A stretch of 64,000 nucleotides of DNA from Quillaja saponaria (lineage: Eukaryota; Streptophyta; Magnoliopsida; Fabales; Quillajaceae), in the NCBI GenBank assembly GCA_029379385.1, contig CM055607.1:9610001-9674000 (forward strand), given 5' to 3'. Shown one piece after another: positions 47,726 to 57,959 of this stretch. The position numbers and the translations under genes are program-made. Numbering within the stretch: the stretch's first letter is position 1; the number at the start of each line of letters is the position of its first letter. The notes below the pieces were generated by a model, which was not told the DNA's origin, made no database searches, and was given only the letters and a program-made list of their open reading frames with translations.

Positions 47726-48402
47726 AGGTGTATGTTAAAAACCAATTAAGAATGACGCCTCAATATTATTCATTTTCAATGTAAAAAGAAAAAGAAAATT
47801 GTGCCTCAATATTGTGGCAATTAACATTCCACACTCCACATGTGGCAATTTAATCTACAAGAAAAATTTAGTCATCCTCAAGTCAAAGAGACTCAAGTCA
47901 AAGAGAATGATTACTACATGTGAATGTCTCAAGTTTGAATCCCAACGAGAAACAAATTACAATTATTAATTGTTTTCTTATAAACTCATCACATAACAAG
48001 AATTTTTTAATTTTAAATTATTAGAATAAGATTCAGCTATACAAATCTTCACAAAAATAATTGATAAAATTTACATGAATTTTTCTTCTTCATTCATAAT
48101 TGAATTGTCATTATAACTTTTAATACTCGTATTTTTTCTCACAACTTCTACTTTTCTTTCTTTAATCTTATGTAATTCGTCAACCGATATCACACATTGC
48201 CAATAATTTTTAAAATGCTATTCTTTTTGTTCATCAACCTTTAAATACAACAATAAAAATAGATAAGTGCGTAAAAGAAAAAGAAAAATTTATCCAGTGA
48301 GGGTTGAATGAAAAATTCGACTTTTAGTCTTTAGACATGAAACCAGAGAATTGTGCTAGAAAATCATCATTTCTCCTTTAACAGACTAAGCATAGTTGCA
48401 AA

Positions 48403-48878
48403 TAGGGGTGGCAATGAGTCGAGCTAGCTCATGAATAGCTCGTGAGCTACTCTTTAATAGCTCGGATCAAGCTCGGCTCATTTTTTAAACGAGTCGATCT
48501 TGAGCTTTATTTTAAGCTCGTTTAGTAAAACGAGCCGAGCTCAATCTTTCCAAAGCTCGGCTCGTGAGCACCTGAGCTAGCTTGTTTAATATTATTTAAT
48601 AAATTTTTTATTATTTATATATACATTTATAATAAATCTATTTATATACAAAAAAACTAACATAAATTGTTCCTTGGCTTAGTGATAATTTGCACAATTA
48701 TTTACTAAGTGATCTTGGGTTCAACTCTCCTTGCATACAAAACTTTTTTAGAATTTTCAAAAAATCTTCACGAGCCCTTAACGAGCCTAGCCAAACTTGA
48801 ATATTTTCTCGCGAGCCCTTAACAAGTTTAAGCTCGCGAGCCTGAGACGAGCTCGAGCTAGGCTCGTTGACACCCCTA
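48403..48878. mobile_element. hAT-type MITE with internal tRNA-like segment
   Basis: 476-bp element with inverted ends TAGGGGTGGCAA and TTGACACCCCTA. The 8-bp flanks are GTTGCAAA (48395-48402) and ATTGCAAA (48879-48886), one change apart, fitting a hAT insertion. Both halves are packed with GAGCTCG / CGAGCC motifs in inverted orientation, so the ends can fold back. In the middle (about 48671-48735) TGGCTTAGTGATAA followed by TTGGGTTCAACTC resembles boxes A and B of a tRNA-type RNA polymerase III promoter. No coding capacity. Confidence 0.85.
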
Positions 48879-49412
48879 ATTGCAAATCCCTCTATTTCAG
48901 TCTTCACCAGAATAATGAACCCTGTCGATTCAGAGACTTAAGAGATGAATGCAAAGCAATGGTCCTTACTCTACAACTCCTCTAACACTATATTTCAATC
49001 CCACATCATCATCATGACATTAAATATGGTGTCCACAACCAGGGGTGGACTGAGAATTTTTCAATAGCCCAAATCGAGCTCATAGTAATATTTTAATTAA
49101 TTTTTAAAAAATATATAATTTAAAAAAATAATAATTAAATTTCAATCTTAAAAAAATAATATATATATATACTAAAAAAATTAATAAAAACATAAGTAAA
49201 TCCATCATTTTTTTTCTTTCTTTTTGATCTAACTTAGTTATGACTATTATTTTCAAGCTTTTAAGTTTAAACTATTTTTGAATTTAGCATTATATGCACT
49301 CGAATTTTAGCCCCACTTTCATCCAAAATTGAAATTGTTTTTGTATTTTACTAACATGAAAGTGGGGATCCAAATAACGGTATAAGAACCAAAAAATTAT
49401 GATTTTCAACAT

Positions 49413-49760
49413 ACTCAACTCAACTAAGCCTTAAAATCCAAACTAGTTGGGGTTTGCTATATGAATCATTTTTCTCTATTCGCATCGATTCAAGACATCA
49501 TTTTTAGTAATGCCTAGAGCAGCCACATCCTTATCAATGACTGTCCTTCATGTAAGTTTTTTGGTTTCCCTCTACCACGTTTAATACCTATCACACATAC
49601 CAGGTAACATTTCTTAACTACGGTTTCTATTAGCCGACGTTAGATATGTCCAAATCAACTACAATGGATTCGGATGATATCCCTATAGAAGTTTGGAGAT
49701 ACGTAGGAGATATTAACGTAACTTGGCTCACAAATTTTTTTTACAAGATTTAGTAACTAA
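49413..49760 (-). mobile_element. RTE LINE fragment with internal inversion
   Basis: 49413-49657 matches the 3' part of the RTE copy at 19.2 kb in the same (minus) orientation, from the CAAACTAGTTGGGGTT tail motif to CCGACGTTAGATATGTCC. From about 49658 to 49760 the sequence turns to the plus strand and reads DSDDIPIEVWRYVGDINVTW, a conserved stretch from much further upstream in the RTE reverse transcriptase. Such a 5' inversion is the mark left by twin priming during LINE insertion. Confidence 0.75.
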
Positions 49761-49784
49761 GAATATATATATAAATAAAAGAAA

Positions 49785-50434
49785 ATATAGGTTTTAGACT
49801 TTCAGCTTTTGCACACACTAGCCAATAGTAGTGGGAACGCTTTATGCACCCTAGTCGAGTAATTGCATCATATTTCCTATATTATACTACATGATTTTTA
49901 ATCATAAAGCATATTATTGTATGTTTTACCCTCATATGTGCCTAACGAATCTTCTTTTAAGATCAACTGTTCGACCATAGTTGTAGGAAAATTTTACAGC
50001 CCGAGATAAAGGAAATTGGAGCCACAAGCTCACCTCAACGTTGCAAGACTTGGAGCCAAAAGCTCGTCAGCTAAGAAAAAAACTCAATTATCATTATATG
50101 ATTTTACCCCCAGTTGACTTTAAGTTCGAATCACTTCATTCCTTGAACTTGTTTTTGGGGAGACTTATGTTAATACAAATATTAACTCACGCCCAACAAG
50201 CCCAGGCCCTATAAATACAAGCATTCACACTCTACTTGTGGGCATATTCATTTCTCTCTTTAACTCATTCTCTCTATACTTATATTTACAGCTCTCCACT
50301 TATCTCTTTATATATTGACTTGAGCTTTGGAGTGCTGACAGGTTTAAAGAACCACCCATGCAGGTCCCCAAGTATAAGGCATCGAGAAAACCACATCACC
50401 AGGTCTCTAGCTCGGACAAAATTTGACATTAACA
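49785..50434 (+). mobile_element. 3' fragment of the same LTR family (interior end plus LTR)
   Basis: About 49785-50167 matches the last ~360 bases of the interior of the 44.1-kb element (shared CTAGCCAATAGTAGTG, CCTCATATGTGCCTAACGAA). 50168-50434 matches its LTR, starting TGTTAATACAAATATTAACT and ending GACATTAACA. The 5' LTR and most of the interior are missing. It is followed by AGGTG, the same five bases that follow the other copy. Confidence 0.85.
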
Positions 50435-50501
50435 AGGTGAAAACCTGTTCATTAGGTACTGTGTATAGCTCATCGCCCTCCATAATCTTTCTATCTCATC
50501 C

Positions 50502-52025
50502 CAAGAATGGCAGCTGGAATTGCAGAGCTGGGTAGAAGAGAATAAGAAAATAGAGAGAGAAAGAGGAAGAAGGCCTCAGCCAATTTCTTAGTTTGATTTA
50601 AGACACCTTCTAACACAATACCTAATACCATTTTATAGAATAATTAATTGCTATCAAAATACAAAATTACCCTTGTCCCTAATTCTACTGTATCAATCCC
50701 CATTTCTTCAAATAATTATTGTCCTCAAGAATTAGCTGGAAGATTGATTAAGCTAGTAGGAGAAGTCATTAGAGCACTTGTTGGAGGCCACAATGGGAGA
50801 GGTGGAAAGATTGTTTTTGATCTTGTAGCAAAAATACTTTACCAAAGCTTCAAACTTTATTCTCATTGTTGTTGATGTAGTTTCCTTGCAAATGAGCTCT
50901 TGAATTCCTTGTTGTGAATAGAAATTCCAAGTCTTCATCTCAGCAACTTGAAAGCACCCATTTTCATCTTCATGCCTTACAGCAAACATCCAAAGCATTA
51001 TAGCCTGGAACTCAGTATGAGATAACATGTTATCATACCAGTCCTTGCCTACTAATTGTTGCAAAGGAGTTTCTCCAATGAACAGTAGCAATTCTTGCTC
51101 ACAAGGACATCTGTCTAGCTTCCCCTTAATCAAATTTGCAATGCCACCGATGGAAGTACATGGACCAAGATTTTGCAACTTATTGAATTGGTAACCCACT
51201 TGAATTTCTTATTCATGTTTGTCATCCTTTGGACTGAGAAATTCTTGCAAGATTGTTTCTTTCCTTGGTGTTTTTGGATGAGTCACAATCTTGAATTCGT
51301 CAGTTCGAGTTAGGGGTTGAGGAATCATAGGTGAATTTTGGTGGTTCTCAGTGAAATTGTATAGAACAGATTCTTTCTGTTTCAAGTTTCCATCCTTTCT
51401 TTCATTCATAGAGGTTGAATGCTTTGTTAGAGAAGAACTCTGATTTCCTTCCATTAGTAGTATGGAACTCTCATGTATGGATTGCAACTTCAACTTCAAC
51501 TTCATATCAAGCCCTGAATTGTACACCTCCATTAGTGAATCTATGGCTCCCATCAAAGCTTGAAACTTTGACTTCATACCAGGCTTCAATTTCTAAAATG
51601 ATGAGTCTGTACTAGCCTTGTATTCTTATAGTTATAAATCCAATCTAATGAATCTTATTTCCATTTTATCCATTCTTGATTCTAGTGTTTTAAGCCTTTG
51701 ATCAAGAACAGTGTTGTTTATGTTTACCATGGATGCCGAAGTGCCAAGAACAGAGCTCTATACTACTTGATAAGGACAAATCCAAGAATCAAGGGCTTCA
51801 AAGGAATTTGATATAGGCAAAACAAACTCCCAAGAATGGGCAGCAGGAATTGCAAAGTTAGGTAGAAGAGAATAAGAAAATAGAGAGAGACAGAGGAAGA
51901 AGGCCTCATCCAATTTCTTAGTTTAATTCAAGATACCTTCTAATATGTATCTAATACCATTTTATAGACTAATTAATTGTTATCAAAATACAAAACTACC
52001 CTTATCCCCAATTCTACCCGTATCA
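50502..52025 (-). mobile_element. Truncated LTR retrotransposon, minus strand
   Basis: The upstream LTR (in element orientation) is at 51768-52025, starting TGATACGGGTAGAA and ending CCTTATCA. The downstream LTR is at about 50502-50695 and truncated at its outer end. The two share GGTAGAAGAGAATAAGAAAA and ATACCATTTTATAGA. Next to the downstream LTR, in element orientation, is GAAATGGGGAT, a good polypurine tract. Next to the upstream LTR is TAGTATAGAGCTC, a degraded initiator-Met-type primer site. Interior frames 51209-51589 (126 aa) and 50753-51199 (148 aa), with a heptad-like LDQRLKTLESRMDKMEIR at about 51640-51700, could be gag-like; no polymerase is present. Confidence 0.75.
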
Positions 52026-52301
52026 CTTTATATATATATATATAAATATATACATATATATATCATAGATAATATTTACATCGATCAATATTATAGTGGG
52101 GTTCATGATCATTTTGATATATTCTCCTTAGCTCTCTTAGGTAAGATAATTAGATTCAACCACTAAATCATGTAAGTTACATGAATGTAAATTGCTCCCA
52201 ATATAAACCTATAATATGAGTATTAGTAGTAAAAAGAAAATTTAAGTAAAATCTTGCCCGGGCCTGGGCTGCCCTGGTTGGTCCGCCCCTGTAATCACAA
52301 C

Positions 52302-54660
52302 ATCCATCCAAATGGAAAATTTATATCATACTATCATGAAACACGTGACTAACCAGAAGCATAAACAATAACAAACCCTTTAAACTATAACCCTTTTACA
52401 AAGGTTCCTAGTTCAGAATCAGACATACCATCCACATGCATTACACAAGCTAGAGTCATTTGTAAGGTAAATATTTGCATATCTTATCTCCTATTCCTCA
52501 TTTCATTTAAAAGATCGGGCTTGAATAAATTTTCTGTTTGAGTCCAATTCCTCTGAAGTGAGACTTCCCTATCTAGGCTTTCCAAGAAACAACTTTTCCA
52601 CCCAAGTTATATACCACGAGCAAGTTACCAAATTACAGAAAAATATTCAAAGCCTGCAATCCATTTTTCCTCTTTTCGCTATCCAGAGAATGGTGAAGAA
52701 AACACACTAAAAAGGTAGCTTTCTCATAAAATTTTATGGAATTATTTGGAGCATGAAAAGGGCTAAAGTAACTTTTAGTTCAACTAAATAAAACTATCTA
52801 AAAGAACTCAATTTCCAGAAGTTTTCAACTATTCTTCAAACATATTCCAGTTTTGAAGAACAATAATTATCAAGCCAGGTCGCCAGAAGTTTTACAGAAA
52901 GAGTAAAACAAGCCTTACACTTGATTACCCCTTTGCATAAATGTCCAGAACTTCAACTTGGAGTGCTGCATCACCATCATATTGGTGAGCGGAAGTTTTA
53001 CCAACACAGTAAAACATGTCTTACACTAAAGATCTCTTGGCAAAAATGTCCAGAACCTCTCATCTTGTTTAATTCCATTATATTGGTTAAATGGCATTAT
53101 AATACATAAATGGAAGAATTTATCGTTACCTAAAGTCATCCACATGTGACGGTACATCAAAAGTGCTCATCAGTCTGCCAAGAGCTACAGTGTGTTCCTC
53201 TTATCTTGTTTTCTTCCCCCTGACATTCTGAAGCAAACAAGTTTTTGTCGATAAATAAATAGGGCTATATCATTATTTCAGAATTGCTAGTCGTTTCCGC
53301 TCTGATTGGTTACGAGTTAATGGTTCTTCAAGTGTTGTCTTTCGTTATGCAGTGGAATTTCTGTGTTTTCCCTACTCAGTTTGACACCCGTACAACTTCA
53401 CATCACATTTCCACCCAACAATCAGAAACCCTTCTCAACCTGAACTTTTTTTTACCTTCATGGCCTAATAGATAGATCTGAAGGCTAAATTATCTTTCTT
53501 CAGAGGTTGACTTAATAACTCATTTTAAGATTGTAAAGTATATGCACAATTTGACATGTTTAGTCTTGAGTATGGTTCTTGTCCTCTATGCCTAACATGT
53601 ATTTCAAAAGTTGAAAAAGCATAGTCCATGTATAGATTCAAATATAGAATCCTAAGGTACTATGAAATGAATCACAAACTGTTTCTCTCAATGTATGTAC
53701 CTTCATATGATAACTTCCTTTTCAGCATAATCAGTATCAAGTAATTAACACTTAATTCTACAGCCAAGATACCAATGACCTTCTACATAAAATTCATTAC
53801 GTCTCCCTTTGTGAAACTTGAACTGCACGTCTGCATCTACTAGGTATCTAGCATGCACTACCTTCTTGTTTTAACCATCTGGCTGAAAGTCTGAAACCAG
53901 TAACCTTAGAAGCAGAGTGATCTTAAGAATTATAGGGAAAAGGTCACAAACCCACTCTCATTTCCACAGGTTCATCATTTTACCTCTTTAACCTTTGAAG
54001 AATCACTTCCAGCTTAACTAGAGAACTGAAATCCATTATAAATTCACATTCTAGAAAACCAAAATGCTAAATATTTTGGATTCCTACCCAATTGCTTTAG
54101 TTCAACCATACCTAATTATCGAAGGTTTTCTTACTCTACCTTTGTACTTTTTTCAAACTTTGTTTAACCTCTGACTAAATGGTAATAACTAATAACAATT
54201 GATAAACAACTCCACAACACACAACATAAAATATAATTAAGTCTTAATAGACCTTGGTAAAAAAGAAACTTCTATTTGACAATATTCACAGTACACAATA
54301 ACCAAATAAGGTTATATCTCCTAGTATGCACAATATACAATTGATATTTAACTTCCCAAATCTCCTTCCTCCTTATTAATAACATCTGTCTAATTATCTT
54401 TTATGAGTTATGTTAGTCAAAATATATGAATAGTCGGTAGATTGAAACTTCTACCGACAGCATGAATTTGAGATACAAACAATTTTGTATAGAGTTCCAC
54501 ACATAATCAAAGGGAAAAAAAAATACTAGGTCAAGCAATAACAGCATAATCCATTATCAAAATCCGGAGATATTGGATGTTTTATGCAAGGACAAGTTGC
54601 AAAACAATAGAACTCCAGACATGAGTTAAGACTTTTATGATATACAACAGCAAGCATATA
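52302..54660. other. Gene-free region with a diverged short duplication
   Basis: No coding sequence recognised. Composition is less extreme than other spacers. A pair of diverged direct repeats of about 70 bases lies at about 52886-52955 and 52992-53060 (shared AGTAAAACA, CTTACACT and AAATGTCCAGAAC). The region lies beyond the 3' end of the minus-strand BPC gene, separated from it by the 54.67-kb transposon. Confidence 0.45.
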
Positions 54661-54667
54661 CATTCTA

Positions 54668-55951
54668 CTATGAAGCACGGATACGGATACGAGAATCCAT
54701 ACGATACGTATCCGACACGGGAATACACCAATTTCTTAAAAACAAGGATACGATACGTTAAGAATACGTTTAATTAAATAATTTTAAATTAAATTATATA
54801 TATAATTTATAACATGAAGTGGTAATTCATAACATACAATATCTAAAAAACATAAATTGAGCAATTCATCATATAGTAGTTATCAAACAAGTAAATTCAT
54901 AACATACTGGTCCAACAAATATAATTCATTACATTAAATTTTTCTCTATTAAAATTAAAATAAAATCCAAAAAAAAAAAAAAAATCAAAAAAATTTATAC
55001 AACAGTAATGGATTCAATGCAAAACTCCATCATATATTCTCACAAATGCAAACTTCTAAAAGCTTATACAAAAGCAACAAAGGAAACAAACATAGACTAG
55101 AACACAAGGAGAATAACTTCATAAGCTCATATGGAATAAAAGAAACAATAAACAATGCACATCAATTCTTATAAACCTTAAAAGAGCTAACAACAGCAAA
55201 CTTCGGAGCCAACAACACACAGATTTTGGATCAGTGCCAATGAGAAGTCCATAACACTATTTTTCAGACAAAGAGTAGGGGAAGTGAGAGAGGGAGATAA
55301 AAGTGGAGGATTACTCACTAGGAAGGAAGCTTTGGAGGCCTCAACAGTGAATGTTGTGAATTGGACTATCACAGGCTATGGAGAAGATGAATAACCTGAG
55401 AATTTTGAAGCTTCGAATAGCAATGAAGATGAAGAACAGTTTGAAAATCAGAAGAAGCTTCAAACCCAAGAACGGCGAATCAAAAGCTGCTTCAACGATA
55501 CTAATCCGGTGAATTGACAATTGTTAATGGAGAACAGAAGTCACAAAGGATAGGAATTCATGAAGAAAAGAAGTAAAAATGAACAAAATGCAATGTTTTG
55601 GTGTCAGCCAAAAACATGGAGCCGTATCCGAGCCGTATCCGAGCCGTGTCCCGCAGTATCCGAGCCGTATCCGAGCCGTGTCCCGCAGTATCCGAGCCGT
55701 TTCCAGCCGTATCCGAGCCGTGTCCCGCAGTATCCGAGCCGTTTCTAGGCGTATCCAAGCCGTGTCAAGCCGTATCCAAGCCGTGTCAAGCCGTATCCGA
55801 GCCGTATCTATTTTTTTTTTTTTTTAAAAAAAAAAAAAAGTAATTATGGATACGAATCTGATACGTATCCCAGCGTATCGGGACCGTATCCGTGTCAGAT
55901 ACGTACTCGACACGGATACGACTCCCAATCTGAAGTATCGGTGCTTTAGAG
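54668..55951. mobile_element. DNA transposon with GGATACGG subterminal repeats
   Basis: The ends are inverted, CTATGAAGCACGGATACGG on the left and CGGTGCTTTAGAG on the right. CATTCTA directly flanks both sides (54661-54667 and 55952-55958), giving a 7-bp perfect or 8-bp near-perfect target duplication. Both subterminal regions are packed with GATACGTATCC / GGATACG motifs in both orientations, as in hAT or Mutator-like elements where the transposase binds repeated sites. The interior (54.8-55.56 kb) has no transposase. A minisatellite occupies 55619-55808. Confidence 0.8.
55619..55808. repeat. GTATCCGAGCC minisatellite inside the 54.67-kb element
   Basis: Some 15-16 tandem units of 11-13 bases, variants of GTATCCGAGCC, GTGTCCCGCA and GTGTCAAGCC, arranged in a higher-order pattern at first (two or three GTATCCGAGCC units then one GTGTCCCGCA) and more mixed later. 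The unit resembles the element's own GGATACGG end motif, so it probably arose by amplifying it. Ser-Arg-Ala-Val-rich frames across it are artefacts. Confidence 0.9.
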
Positions 55952-55958
55952 CATTCTA

Positions 55959-56597
55959 CCCATTATACTTCCAAACAGTTAATCATTCTCAAATCTCAAA
56001 TTATCTAGTCTCCAGCAATCAATGAGAAATCCAAGCAATTCATATATAACCTTCAGCTCAACAATAACGGCATATTGGAGTTGTTAGCTTCATAGTTGAG
56101 AAATGAGCTTACATATTCATATGGGAACGTCCATGAATGCAAATAAAGCAATTTGCTTTGGTAATGTCCTATTTGGTACAAACAATTTGGAGACATTTCC
56201 GATTCAGTGATGTATTTTCTATAAGGATTAAATGAGGACTTCAATAAACAAATATAAGAATGTAACATCAAAAATACACATCACTGCAGATGTAGTAGAA
56301 GCAACACATCATCACCATCAGGTTATGGATAGATAAAATCTTCCTGCAAAATCTCATTAAATAAATCTCATTCGCTAGTTTCCTATAAGGTCCAACTAAC
56401 CAAATAAGATGAATTCCCATAAACTAAATGCAAAGAAGAGAATAAAACAACATAAAGCTAAGAAAGAGAACAAATGTAACATGAGAAAAATCCTCAACTA
56501 CAAAGCATCTAACAAGCCTCTGTCTCAGGCCACATACACATATATACAAGAAAAAAGGCTGAATGGGATGAAAGGCCATTAGTTCCATATTGTACAT
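55959..56597. other. Probable 3' untranslated and downstream region of the BPC gene
   Basis: Downstream of the minus-strand BPC stop codon. No other coding sequence was seen; the 72-aa minus-strand frame at 56053-56271 is not recognised. Confidence 0.4.
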
Positions 56598-57446
56598 CTA
56601 CCTGATAGTGACAAACTTGTTGGTGCCATGTTTTGCCCAATGAGTCCTCAAATCAATTGGATTAGAGAAGTTATAACCTTCAGCCGCGAGTTTCTCCAAG
56701 ACTTTCTTGAATGCTCCTATACTCATTTTTCTTCCAGCTATCCTCGCACCACGCCGTTTGGTACTCATTGGCAAGGGATATATTGACATCCCTGTTGTAC
56801 AACATGCAGATTGCCACCCACCAGAACCCCATCGGTAGCACTGTTGAGGCTTTCCAGTGCAGGAGCAAACTGGAATAGGAATACTGGAAATGTCCATATC
56901 AATCCCATTTATTACAATTTTAGTAGCTTTCTTTACAGTCCTTGCCCGTGGAACTGAAGGACTATTCTCATCCTTTGGCACACGAGGGCCTCTCTTAGGT
57001 TTCTTAGCCTTGGGTGATTTTGGGGCCTTGGGCCCCTGCCTTTTTTTACTAGTTCCATTGGGCTTCTCAATCACTGGCTCTTCCACTGGTTCTTCATCTT
57101 TGGACAAGTCAGGTTGTTGATGATGAACCATCTGCATGTGATGAGCTGAGGATGTCTCCGGTATGACAGCATAATTGGGGTTGCCGGGTATCATATTCAG
57201 AAATTTATCTCTGTGACTAATCCAAGCATCCCTCATATACTCCATAGGGTAAGCTGTTGGTGAAACCCCAATGTCCCTATGATGAAATGCTGCATTCGTG
57301 CTGGCCAAAATTGCAGCATTGCGTCCTCCAAGAAGAGGTTTTTCAGGCATGGGCGACATAAGCTGAAGACCAAGATGGCTCTTAAGAGATGCAGTGGGTT
57401 CATAGTAACCCCAATTACGCATACTTAAACTGTTATCCCCATCCAT
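56598..57446 (-). CDS. BPC: BASIC PENTACYSTEINE (GAGA-binding) transcription factor, group I
   Basis: BPC proteins are plant-specific nuclear factors that bind GA-rich repeats and help regulate homeotic and seed genes, partly through Polycomb recruitment. This is a single coding exon of 282 aa starting MDGDNSLSMRNWGYYEP, the usual start of group I members; the upstream in-frame ATG at 57494 lies before a likely leader-intron acceptor and is not used here. The middle holds the NYAVIPET stretch and a Lys/Pro-rich nuclear localisation region (KKRQGPKAPKSPKAKKPKRG). The C-terminal DNA-binding domain (about 185-282) has the five cysteines in VCSCTG, QQCYRWG and QSACCTTG, followed by YPLPMSTKRRGARIAGRKMS, and ends HGTNKFVTIR as expected. 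Length and all key residues are intact. On the minus strand CAG|GTACTG at about 57904 and GTTAGCAG at about 57454 fit a leader intron, common in this family. Confidence 0.95.
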   Translation of the reverse strand: MDGDNSLSMRNWGYYEPTASLKSHLGLQLMSPMPEKPLLGGRNAAILASTNAAFHHRDIGVSPTAYPMEYMRDAWISHRDKFLNMIPGNPNYAVIPETSSAHHMQMVHHQQPDLSKDEEPVEEPVIEKPNGTSKKRQGPKAPKSPKAKKPKRGPRVPKDENSPSVPRARTVKKATKIVINGIDMDISSIPIPVCSCTGKPQQCYRWGSGGWQSACCTTGMSIYPLPMSTKRRGARIAGRKMSIGAFKKVLEKLAAEGYNFSNPIDLRTHWAKHGTNKFVTIR

Positions 57447-57453
57447 TTTACAA

Positions 57454-57904
57454 CTGCTAACAACGAATGAAATGCAAGACAAAAAAAGTTGCACTCTTAT
57501 TTGATTTTCTCAGTAACAATCCAGACCATTGTCTGTCTCCCAACAAGCCTCTAGGATCACAAAAAAAGGAAAAGAAAAAGAAAAAGAAATTAATGTCGAA
57601 TAAAACAAAGACAAAATGCAACTGCTTAATCCAAACTCACATAGCTAAAATACAGTCAAAATCGAAGGACTCAACAGGATACATATAAAAACTTCAACAA
57701 TGTATGTAAACAAAACCACAACCGCAAAAGTTTTCAACTTTTGGGTTTCCAATCCTAGATCTCTTCAGCAAAAATAGAACCAAGAATAATTCAGATCTCT
57801 AACCAACAAGGCATAGATCGACAGAACCGAAGATCAAACGGAAATGGAAAAAAATACAGCAATCTTAAGTACCCATTACTCCATATTGAAGAAAAAGCAG
57901 TACC
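57454..57904 (-). other. Probable leader (5' UTR) intron of the BPC gene
   Basis: On the minus strand, AAACCCTAGCAG|GTACTGC near 57904 is a good donor and TTGTTAGCAG near 57454 a good acceptor only a few bases before the ATG at 57446. The intervening sequence has no coding character. The AAACCCTAG (telo-box-like) just before the donor is common in plant leader exons. Confidence 0.55.
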
Positions 57905-57959
57905 TGCTAGGGTTTCTTCTTGGCGTCTAAGGATGGAGAAGGAAGAGTCAATAGGTACA

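Larger units (their letters stand above)
43973..48300. repeat. Second unit of the tandem duplication, split by an LTR element
   Basis: The left part (about 43973-44108) matches the start of the first unit, including the tRNA-like stretch read on the minus strand. The right part (about 47726-48300) matches its remainder, including GTGCCTCAATATTGTGGC and CCACACTCCACATGTGGC. The LTR element lies between them, flanked by AGGTA and AGGTG. Confidence 0.85.
49040..52293. mobile_element. Composite region bounded by CAGGGG-type inverted ends
   Basis: The left boundary reads CAGGGGTGGACTGAG and the right boundary, inverted, CAGGGGCGGACCAACC. Sequence near both ends includes GCCC/GGGC stretches typical of a widespread plant hAT-like family. 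A short CACAAC occurs at both outer flanks, but not in a clean 8-bp duplication. Nested inside are an RTE LINE fragment (49413-49760), part of an LTR element (about 49785-50434) and a minus-strand LTR element (50502-52025). The two ends may belong to one element expanded by later insertions, but that is inference. Confidence 0.45.

Noticed and set aside
55619..55808. Regular short repeats that could be taken for a CRISPR array
   Set aside because: Units are contiguous without unique spacers, the genome is a plant, and there are no cas genes.
55560..55843. Three overlapping plus-strand frames and one minus-strand frame rich in Ser, Arg, Val and Pro
   Set aside because: They are translations of the 11-13-bp minisatellite in several frames, not proteins.
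57447..57494. Upstream in-frame ATG extending the BPC protein by 16 residues
   Set aside because: It lies upstream of a likely leader-intron acceptor, and family members start at MDGDN-type sequence.
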